The position numbers were made by a program, and so were the translations under genes. This document shows positions 58,201 through 64,000 of a stretch of DNA of 64,000 nt, one piece after another. The stretch is taken from NCBI GenBank assembly GCA_928724745.1, contig CAKMXJ010000032.1, positions 1,302,001 through 1,366,000 of the forward strand. Direction: 5' to 3'. A model generated the notes under the pieces. It saw only the letters and a list, made by a program, of their open reading frames with translations, did no database searches and was not told the origin of the DNA. Source of the DNA: Anthracocystis setariae (taxonomy: Eukaryota; Basidiomycota; Ustilaginomycetes; Ustilaginales; Ustilaginaceae). The number at the start of each line of letters is the position of its first letter. Within the stretch, counting starts at the first letter, position 1.

Positions 58201-59354
58201 CCCTTGATGTCGGCGGTCTCTCCTGAGCCGCTGCGTACCTTTCCGTAGCTCCCGTATTTGAGGTTCTTGAATAATTTATTGTCATTACAAACGTGAATTG
58301 AAGAACCTGAATCGAGGATCCAGGAGGGCTTGGCTCCATTCTCGTTGTAGTAGACCTCGTGTTCGACTTGGTCCGCGACGTCGTCGTCCACATTCAAGTA
58401 ATAAGTGACCTTTTTTGATTCCTTGTCATCCTTTTTGGTCTCATCGGATTCCTTCTGAGTCTCTCCTGATTGAGGAGGGAAACGTCTGGGTCCGGATTTC
58501 CCTTTGCTTCTGCAAACTCTGGCAACATGGCCGTGTTTGCCGCAGTTGTAGCATTGAGGTCCCTTTCCTCGTGCAGTTTTCTTTGTCCCATCTTCAGTGA
58601 AGTATGAGACTCCATTCGACTTGTTCCTCTGCGTGTTGTGGCCTTTGATGGCCTTTTCTTGTCGAATTTGCTCTTCCCTGGATCTCAGTTCATCCAGGGT
58701 TCTATCATATTTCGCTTTGAAAGATTCTTTGGGAATCTTGACGTCTATTTCCTTCTCAACCCCATCGATATTGATGGTGATTGTCTGTGTTACTTCAGTC
58801 TCGAGACCGTTTATGTCATGCTGAAGCAATGCTTTCCAGTGGTTGAACTTAGAGTGCAACGACTTTGCTAAGATTCGGAGCCTTTTATTGAAGCTGACTT
58901 CGCGCCCGGCCTTCTCAAGTTGAGTCGACAGAGTGAGGATTTTGGTTGCAATCCTATCAATGGGATCGTCGTCCCCTTGACGCAGATTGTTGAGCTCGTC
59001 CTCAATACGCTCTACTCTGTCGGCCAAGTTCTTTTCGAAGGCCTTCTCGACGTCATCCCAAATTTGTTTGGCTTCGGTCTTGTCCTTGTAGAGATATGAG
59101 AAATCTTCCCCGATGCTAAGACGGAGGGTTCCTAGGGCCAGTCCGTTGGCCTCGATATATTTCTCGGTATCTTTCTTGAGGTCCCCTGTGAGATCTCCAG
59201 TGATGACATCCCATGATCGCTTGCCGCGGATCATGAGAAGACTGGCCATGTCTTCCCTCCACTGGGGGTAGTCATCGAATTTGTTAAGTCGAGGGTTGTC
59301 ATTGCGTGACATTGTATGAGTATCGTTCGACATGGCGCCAAAGTTTGGGCTCAT
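55275..59354 (-). CDS. Copia Gag-Pol polyprotein, intact
   Basis: 1359 residues in a single frame. In order: a UBN2-type Gag (FDDYPQWREDMASLL near the start), a zinc knuckle CYNCGKHGHVARVC near residue 268, an aspartic protease WILDSGSS near 345, the integrase zinc region (WHSRLGH, CEACSFGK) near 485-530, the integrase core (FIDDYSRFVG, FRSDNGGEYTG, PEQNGVAERMNRS), copia reverse transcriptase with IYVDDVIICS near 1010, and RNase H (FSDADWATD, STAYAEYMAMHSIAREI, DVLTKSF). The first ATG (59354) lies inside the primer binding site, as in the other copia element, but ATGs at codons 8 and 15 are possible starts and precede the conserved Gag region. No internal stop; all catalytic motifs are present. 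Confidence 0.96.
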   Translation of the reverse strand: MSPNFGAMSNDTHTMSRNDNPRLNKFDDYPQWREDMASLLMIRGKRSWDVITGDLTGDLKKDTEKYIEANGLALGTLRLSIGEDFSYLYKDKTEAKQIWDDVEKAFEKNLADRVERIEDELNNLRQGDDDPIDRIATKILTLSTQLEKAGREVSFNKRLRILAKSLHSKFNHWKALLQHDINGLETEVTQTITINIDGVEKEIDVKIPKESFKAKYDRTLDELRSREEQIRQEKAIKGHNTQRNKSNGVSYFTEDGTKKTARGKGPQCYNCGKHGHVARVCRSKGKSGPRRFPPQSGETQKESDETKKDDKESKKVTYYLNVDDDVADQVEHEVYYNENGAKPSWILDSGSSIHVCNDNKLFKNLKYGSYGKVRSGSGETADIKGMGEVILYPRGKDTYKEFKLTKVHYIPDYNVNLIGVGIIRDQSTVTFNRDGGDIRTDDGAVICRFYKERNLSFLDAECEVTEETYFTETVKGSLHDWHSRLGHISYQAVKETAKLTQGMEFTEDKERVHCEACSFGKAQHESDKQGWNTTTEPLELIHSDVMGKMPHASFSGDKFVVTFIDDYSRFVGVYLMAKKSEVLRCLIVFKEYYENQTGKKIKRFRSDNGGEYTGRTFQEYLKSSGIIHERTAPYEPEQNGVAERMNRSLATIVRCMLINSGLPYVYWGDAILHASYIKNRIPVRMGASHTPIELFLNQVPTTALLKPFGCLGYVRIPSHLTRKFGPRSRKAIYLGVSPGTKAYRIVTLDDMVYQASKQVKFHEHDFPYKSENFTVEVDRLNIEYLVNDEDDGPSDDDESNTPYENYPIYHTQGPIEDIEPKTLAQARRRSDWPKWEEAVNKELASHEENKTWELVPIPHNKNIVSCKWVFKLKKNPDGSIDKYKARLVARGFTQQEGIDYEETFAPVMKFQTLRIILALANQFNLLVHQMDVVTAFLNGELQEEVYMESPVPVEGKVCRLRKSLYGLKQASRTWFEHIDQTLRNSGYCRTHTDSSLYIQNAADESKRIFIGIYVDDVIICSKSQTLIDGAKQILSKKYKMTDSGPVKHILGIEVKRCDGILSLSQRHYIRNLVHQFLPAEWKREKTPLVIGSEKLTHLETALSPPEHVRYRSIVGSLQYASQGTRPDITFAVQYLSRTLHKPTIGNLKNAERTIRYLATTENYCLTFRRHQMRGSMIQAFSDADWATDILDRRSVSGIILMAFNTPVAWKSKKQTRVADSTAYAEYMAMHSIAREISWARQLLSDMGYKHDVPTPLFTDSQAAKSIVENPKDASRTKHWDISYHFVREQQSLGAIEVKYINTKDQPADVLTKSFCAVKQSSAMKLLNLVDPSEEKGKDNFVKKEIREKGTNLLAPPGAE

Positions 59355-59358
59355 AACC
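59347..59358 (-). other. Primer binding site, half tRNA-iMet type, containing the gag-pol ATG
   Basis: GGTTATGAGCCC on the minus strand, immediately adjacent to the 5' LTR, identical to the site at 4099-4110. The ATG inside it is in frame with gag-pol. Confidence 0.85.
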
Positions 59359-59684
59359 TAAAAGAATTAATTATCCTTTTTATTCGGTGCAGTAGTCGAG
59401 TCGAAGTACTCGCACAATTGTCAAAAAGATGTGGCGACCTCGACGCAGTCTTGAGTATATTCGTGGATGAGGAGACTATTCTACAAGACATGAAGACCTG
59501 GGTGGTCATTTATACTGTCGAGGCTACGCTATAGGGATACTTTTGGGAGTGAAAAACTAGAATGAAAAACTTTCTCATGTGACGCAACCCAGAAACTGGA
59601 ATTGCTTCACATGACGCGATTGAAAGTCCGGCCGACGCTATTGTCGACCGAGAAAGAAAAGTCGGCGTATTGATATTTCTAACA
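59359..59684 (-). repeat. 5' LTR of the second copia element
   Basis: 326 bp, no difference seen from 53218-53543. A TATAAATG box on the minus strand at 59514-59507 is the likely promoter for the genomic RNA. Confidence 0.95.
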
Positions 59685-59689
59685 GTAAA

Positions 59690-60198
59690 CAGATGATGCA
59701 GAGGTATTAGACCGGAGTCGGGGGGAAGGGAGATACATGAGAGCGCACTAGCAGCTGGAAACTTCGAGATGCTGGGTTTGCATTGTGGTAATTGTCTTGG
59801 AGATGGCCATCGATAGGGACGCGTTTCCAAGATCAACACTCACTCTTCCTATCTGAGACATCCACTCGCAGAGGTTGCCCCACACTTTTTGGATGATGTT
59901 GACTGTGTTAATGGGAATTCTGACTGTTGATCTGTGGCAGACGCTTTTACTGGATGGCCCAGGAATGTTACTAGAGAGCGCTGGGAGGGCGAAGTGAACT
60001 GCATGAAAAGGTGCATCTTGCAAGGAGGTTTGGGTCCAGCAGAACCAGACGCGAAGAGGAAGAACCACAGCACCATCGCTTGGCGCGTAGATTTTTGGTG
60101 GCCGCGACGCAGATCTGTTTTTGCCAACGCGTCGGTGATGGAGTTGTGCAGGCGAGTTACGCTCCGGAGAGGCAGGTACAGTACAGTACTGTACAGTA
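59690..60198. other. Interval between the copia and Tc1 elements
   Basis: About 500 bp without a gene. It ends in GTACAGTACAG-type repeats (60177-60198) into which the Tc1 element inserted. Confidence 0.5.
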
Positions 60199-61536
60199 CG
60201 TGTCCAAAAGTTTCCGCACGATTTTTTTTAATTACATAACACACGTACGGTAACATGTTCTTGTGATCGTGTATAACTTGGCAATGGTATGAACATGCTG
60301 CATAGAACTTGGATTGATATGATGTCAGTGTTGCTGCTAAGTACATCTGATCGTGAGAAGAAGCTTGACTACTAGTACTTGAGAGGTCCTCCGTTCTTGC
60401 GCAAGATCATCCTGACCCGTTCCGGCATTGAGGAGATAACAGCGTTGACGTGATCCATGGTGACATCCTCGTTCCAAACCTCTTGAGCGGCGATTGCAAG
60501 CTGTTGTCGGGTCCGTGGCATCGGTCTCCGCTTACTGAGCTTATTCTTGAGGATAAACCAGATGTTCTCGATAGGATTAAGGTCTGGTGACATGCTGGGA
60601 TGGTGTTGTGTTACAATGTGATGACGACGGCGGCTGTTCTTCGCGATCCTGGATTTGTGTACTGGAGCGCCATCTTCAACAACTGACATGTCTTTTCCTG
60701 CAACAGCATCCTTGAGCGGTCCGTCAACGATGAGCTCAGCATACTTCTTTCCAGTTAAAGTTTCTGCTTTTGTCCATTCTCCATTGATATGGTGTCTCGG
60801 CTCCAGCGGGATGACGACAAGCGGTGTTTTATAGTTACGGGCAATGCCTGCCCAAACCATGATCGATTGCCGGCCACTGTGGAACGTCGGGACCAAATGC
60901 CGTAGCTCAGTTCGTTCGCCGAGCCGCCGGGATACCCAAGATCGGCCTGGTCTCTCTCCAAGCTCGATGTTACTCTCGTCCGTAAACAACACCTTCCTCC
61001 AGTTCGTATGACGGTTTGCTCTCGCCCATAGCACACGTTCACGCATGTGCTTACTTGACAACCATGGTTTTTTTAAGGCAATACGACGGTTGATTCCATG
61101 CTTGTATGCTATTCTGCGAAGCTGTGTTACAGATACACCTCCAATCGCCGAGGATAGCTGCTTCCAGGACGAGAACGGTGTTCTGAGCACCTCACGAATA
61201 ACAGTCCGCTCGTCGCGATCATTGTACTTCAGAGGCCGGCCTGACCTCATAGCAGTGTTGAGGTTTCCCCGTGCATGGTATTTCCGGACGGTGTCAGAGA
61301 CTGTGCTCTTTGGAATGCTTAAACTCTCACTGATTTTCCCAAGCGAATACCCCTCATTATGGAGTACTACCACCTGGGATCTCTCAGTGATCGATAGTTC
61401 CTTGCTGCGGACCATGCTTGTTATGCTGTTCATTGTAATGTCATTACCATATCAGGCTAGACGCTATCATACATGACGACGAGGAGGAGCGAAAATTTAA
61501 TTAAATTATTGAACCGTGCGGAAACTTTTGGACAGG
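60199..61536 (-). mobile_element. Tc1-type DNA transposon with intact transposase
   Basis: 1338 bp bounded by 22-bp terminal inverted repeats (60199-60220 and 61515-61536; 21 of 22 bases match, core GTCCAAAAGTTTCCGCACG) and TA duplications (60197-60198 and 61537-61538), the standard Tc1/mariner target. It encodes one transposase on the minus strand. The repeats are short and there is no other gene. Intact ends plus an open transposase suggest a recent copy. Confidence 0.92.
60372..61433 (-). CDS. Tc1/mariner transposase, DD34E
   Basis: 353 residues. An N-terminal paired-type helix-turn-helix (about 12-52: ITERSQVVVLHNEGYSLGKI) is followed by a GRPL motif at 65-68 and a second helix-turn-helix, which together bind the inverted repeats. 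The catalytic triad is D152 (LFTDESN), D254 (VVEDGAP) and E289 (DLNPIEN), with 34 residues between the second D and E, typical of the Tc1 branch. It catalyses cut-and-paste transposition into TA dinucleotides. Length is normal for the family and no break is seen. A second ATG at codon 7 is an alternative start. Confidence 0.95.
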   Translation of the reverse strand: MNSITSMVRSKELSITERSQVVVLHNEGYSLGKISESLSIPKSTVSDTVRKYHARGNLNTAMRSGRPLKYNDRDERTVIREVLRTPFSSWKQLSSAIGGVSVTQLRRIAYKHGINRRIALKKPWLSSKHMRERVLWARANRHTNWRKVLFTDESNIELGERPGRSWVSRRLGERTELRHLVPTFHSGRQSIMVWAGIARNYKTPLVVIPLEPRHHINGEWTKAETLTGKKYAELIVDGPLKDAVAGKDMSVVEDGAPVHKSRIAKNSRRRHHIVTQHHPSMSPDLNPIENIWFILKNKLSKRRPMPRTRQQLAIAAQEVWNEDVTMDHVNAVISSMPERVRMILRKNGGPLKY

Positions 61537-61538
61537 TA

Positions 61539-62362
61539 CTGTACTGTACCGAACAACCAATATGTTGATGCCGAGCCTTCGATCCCTGCTGTGCCACTTG
61601 CAGCTGCACACCACGGCAACAACAGCTGCAAACCGCCACGTGCTTCGAATCGATGACTGCAGCCAGCACCAACACCTGATGTTCGCTCCGGTCTCTCTCC
61701 CATCGTGCATCCTTCGCTGAGCGGATCTTGCATCTGTTATTCACCGGCATCTGGAGTGCCAGCATGGTGTGTTTCATCGTGGCTTGAAGCCAACGCCGAG
61801 TGAACGCGACAAGATCGTTGAGCCATTGCTCAGTGGTAGCGCGCCTTGGCAATCGACTTGTGTGAGTGAGTGTCTCACATGGTGTTGTGCCTCAGCGGGC
61901 GCGCCTTAGGTTTCGCATGCATCTTGCACCTGTCAAGCACGCAGCACTATTGCTGGCTCCGAGTGATTGTTTGGGTTCGACTCCTTCGCTGTCGAAATCC
62001 TGTGCTTTGGACGGTGTGCTGGTCAATAGCTCAAGATCGATTGATGGACTTGCATACAATTCGGCGCGCTTGTCAGCATCGCTACTGCATGTGACTTTAC
62101 CGTGTAGCACTCTACTGTACCTTGTCTGACCTTCCTTGCGTCTTGAAAACTTATCACCTCGGCGAACAGCGCTGACAATGTGCCAAGGACAACAGGCAGC
62201 GGTCCGTACCTTGCTTCGTCCATGCCCGGTCCACTCAGATTCCACATCCGATTCATCAATATATAGATCGTTGGGCTCGTTCATGACCAAATCTGTCCGC
62301 CTTCGTCCCCTCCTTCAGTGAACGTCGCCCTTTTCCTGCCAACGACACTTGGCCTCGCCACG
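61539..62362. other. Upstream region of the GH36-type gene
   Basis: About 820 bp between Tc1 and the next gene, no gene supported. It begins with TACTGTACTGTACC repeats that match the other side of Tc1. The plus strand has a TATATAGAT stretch near 62260 that could be the TATA region of the downstream gene, about 100 bp before its ATG. Confidence 0.45.
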
Positions 62363-64000
62363 ATGCGTCTGGCACCCACCTTTCAGCCGGCGCTTGGCTC
62401 GTCTGGTACAGTCGATCAGGCACAAGCCAATGAAATCGGCCTCACCTTTGCAGCTCATTATCCAGCCGACGACTACGCCGCTTCCTTGGCCAGTGGCGAC
62501 GCACGGCTCGAACTGTGGACCAATCTGCCCATCTCAGAATCGCACGCTGCCTCAACTTCCCGAGCAAGCTCTTGGAACGCCATCACCTTGCATACCTTGA
62601 AAGCTGGCCTAGATCGAAACAATGGCTACTCGTTCGTTGCCAAGGTCAGATGCTCTAGTGAAGCGAAGGCAGGCATGTTTGGCTTCACCTACCGTATCGT
62701 TCATACAGACGGTCAGATCGACTGGCTCGGCTCGCCAAGCAATGACGGTCACATCTACTTGGCTTCACAAGACGGTCCGAATTTCACAATTCAACAGCTG
62801 GTGTGTCCTCAAAATGGCACCAGCCTTCAGACCCCGTATCGACATGATTCTATCCAAGAGAGTACCTCTACCATCAAAGTAGCGACCTTGATTGGTCCTC
62901 GTGCCGAAACTCAAGGCCGTCTTTCATTCAGTATCAAGGCTAACAGCGTCGAGTCCGGCATCGTCGTAGAAAGAACCAAGTCCACCTGGTGCACTTCTAG
63001 AAGCTTTCAATCCCTTGCTGACGTGTCACAAAGCTTTGCAGCAAGTCTCATCATTCTTCAACTCGCTCGATCTGCGCGCAAAGAGGTGCTTTTGCTTCTT
63101 CCTTTCTACGACGAACACGAAACTGCTCCTCGACTTGTACGTGGCTCTTGCAGTAATGGGTCAGTACACTTCGAGATCGCTGATTCTCGGCATTCACAGT
63201 CCAAGATCTCAATGGCGCTCGGCACCGCGGACGAACTGGAACAGACTATTGCGGCATGCCGCTCTCACGCAGCAAGAACCCTTCGGGCGCCCATTCATGA
63301 ACCGCTAGGAATCGGCTGGTCAGCTAGCAAGACCTTCGACTTGGATGCGAATGAATCTGACGCCGGCACAGATGCGATCTTGGAATCACACCCCTACCAT
63401 TATCCAGAGATCGATGGCATTGACATCTCATTCTCTTCGGACTCCACCGCCGTCGAAAGTTCTACTCCCTTCCCCAGCACCGAAAGCTCCATGTCGATTC
63501 CACTGGAAGACCTCACCAGCGAGACCGACTATGAGGACGATGCTCAAATGAGTGATGGAGACCAAACAGTTCAAGCTAGTACCTCATTCGGTTCGACGCA
63601 GCTTCAAGCAGGCCTCGGCTTCTGTACCTGGGAAGCTATGCAGAATGAACAACGCCGGCCATACTTGTCCGAAGTTGTTGCTGCGCTCGAGGCCGCCGAG
63701 ATGCGTCTAGGAAGAGGGGCTATCACCGCCCTTCTGATCGACGACGGCTGGCAAGACATCGTGCGTTCTCCAGACCATCGCGGTCGGCTGAACAGCTTTA
63801 ACATGGATCGTGAGATCCTCGACCTGGATGAAGCGAGGAGACAGTATCAGAACGAGCCTGTCCTGGCAAGCTATATCTCCTTTATTCGAGAGAAATTCCC
63901 TTCGATCCAATCCGTCGGCTGCTGGATGACATTGGCTGGATATTGGGACGGCATTCATCCTGAAGGTCCCATCGCTGCTGACCTGAGTGCACCTCTTCGC
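62363..64000 (+). CDS. Glycoside hydrolase family 36 / raffinose synthase (Sip1)-like protein, cut by the window end
   Basis: The frame is open for 546 codons from the ATG at 62363 to the last base, with no stop, so the C-terminus is missing. The N-terminal part is beta-rich and low in recognisable motifs. From about residue 415 the start of the catalytic barrel is clear: GLGFCTWEAM, then ITALLIDDGWQD, a pattern of raffinose synthase and alkaline alpha-galactosidase proteins of GH36, and SVGCWMTLAGYWDGIHPEG. Such enzymes act on alpha-galactosides; fungal members are little studied. The general acid and the rest of the barrel would lie beyond the window. An acidic/Ser-rich insertion (about 345-410) precedes the barrel. 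No signal peptide is seen, so it is probably cytosolic. Confidence 0.85.
   Translation, partial: MRLAPTFQPALGSSGTVDQAQANEIGLTFAAHYPADDYAASLASGDARLELWTNLPISESHAASTSRASSWNAITLHTLKAGLDRNNGYSFVAKVRCSSEAKAGMFGFTYRIVHTDGQIDWLGSPSNDGHIYLASQDGPNFTIQQLVCPQNGTSLQTPYRHDSIQESTSTIKVATLIGPRAETQGRLSFSIKANSVESGIVVERTKSTWCTSRSFQSLADVSQSFAASLIILQLARSARKEVLLLLPFYDEHETAPRLVRGSCSNGSVHFEIADSRHSQSKISMALGTADELEQTIAACRSHAARTLRAPIHEPLGIGWSASKTFDLDANESDAGTDAILESHPYHYPEIDGIDISFSSDSTAVESSTPFPSTESSMSIPLEDLTSETDYEDDAQMSDGDQTVQASTSFGSTQLQAGLGFCTWEAMQNEQRRPYLSEVVAALEAAEMRLGRGAITALLIDDGWQDIVRSPDHRGRLNSFNMDREILDLDEARRQYQNEPVLASYISFIREKFPSIQSVGCWMTLAGYWDGIHPEGPIAADLSAPLR

Larger units (their letters stand above)
53218..59684 (-). 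mobile_element. Second Ty1/copia LTR retrotransposon, intact, minus strand
   Basis: 6467 bp with 326-bp LTRs at 53218-53543 and 59359-59684 (no difference seen), flanked by perfect GTAAA duplications (53213-53217 and 59685-59689). In element orientation the LTR starts TGTTAGAAATATCA and ends TTTTA rather than the usual CA. Contents: the same half-tRNA-iMet primer site as the first copia element, one intact gag-pol frame of 1359 residues, a second gene with its own TATA box, and a GAGGGGGAG polypurine tract. All signs are of a recent and possibly still mobile copy. Confidence 0.96.

Noticed and set aside
60372..61433. mariner (DD34D) rather than Tc1 assignment
   Set aside because: The third catalytic residue is Glu in DLNPIEN with 34 residues after the second Asp, which is the Tc1 pattern.
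62349..63551. Several short plus-strand open frames in the last 1.6 kb
   Set aside because: They lie in other frames of the long open GH36-type gene that starts at 62363 and runs off the window end.
1..64000. tRNA genes, rRNA and CRISPR arrays
   Set aside because: I looked for B-box-like and cloverleaf-like sequence and for regular spaced repeats and found none that hold up; the tRNA-like match at the copia primer sites is complementarity to initiator tRNA, not a gene.

Overview
The window looks like a gene-dense chromosome segment of a basidiomycete fungus, most likely a smut-type (Ustilaginomycetes) genome. I infer this from mostly intronless or one- to two-intron genes, short GT-AG introns with CTGAC-like branch sites, a fungal Zn2Cys6 factor, a nuclear-encoded complex I subunit, and chromodomain Ty3 and Ty1 elements. 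The species is not determined.

Layout. Positions 1-2833 hold a GC-rich Ty3-like LTR relic whose only gene is a three-exon cysteine-cluster protein on the strand opposite to the element. Positions 3301-20926 hold a Ty1/copia element (798-bp LTRs, target duplication CTACC). It is split in its reverse transcriptase by a nested, nearly pristine Ty3/chromovirus on the minus strand (7412-17100, 1112-bp LTRs, target duplication ACCCG). Positions 21-53 kb are a normal host region: a URC1-like GTP cyclohydrolase II family protein, a serine-rich orphan, THG1, a ferric-reductase-type oxidoreductase, a GNAT acetyltransferase, the complex I 39-40 kDa subunit, an AlkA/MAG1-type glycosylase, eIF3e, an MFS transporter, an LtrA-family membrane protein, a Zn2Cys6 transcription factor and a UBP9/UBP13/CreB-type deubiquitinase. 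Positions 53218-59684 hold a second, intact Ty1/copia element on the minus strand (326-bp LTRs, target duplication GTAAA). A Tc1 transposon follows at 60199-61536. The window ends inside a GH36/raffinose-synthase-like gene.

Most interesting content. Every LTR element here, from two different superfamilies, carries an extra gene outside gag-pol, between pol and the 3' LTR. Each extra gene encodes a low-complexity protein with a six-cysteine cluster related in spacing to fungal Zn2Cys6 domains. Two lie in sense orientation and are intronless (copia). Two lie antisense and keep spliceosomal introns (Ty3 type), which fits the fact that antisense introns cannot be spliced out of the genomic RNA. 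In addition, the first copia element is studded with about 15 copies of a 16-bp palindrome, AACCCGACGTCGGGTT, in LTRs, untranslated regions and coding sequence; this contains an everted CCG-N4-CGG, the kind of site that Zn2Cys6 proteins recognise. Both copia elements place the gag-pol start codon inside a half-tRNA-iMet primer binding site.

How the genes work together. The host genes are unrelated housekeeping, stress and regulatory functions arranged mainly as convergent or divergent pairs; no metabolic cluster is evident. The accessory proteins, the palindromes and the LTRs together suggest a self-regulating retroelement system, which is inference and needs expression and binding data.
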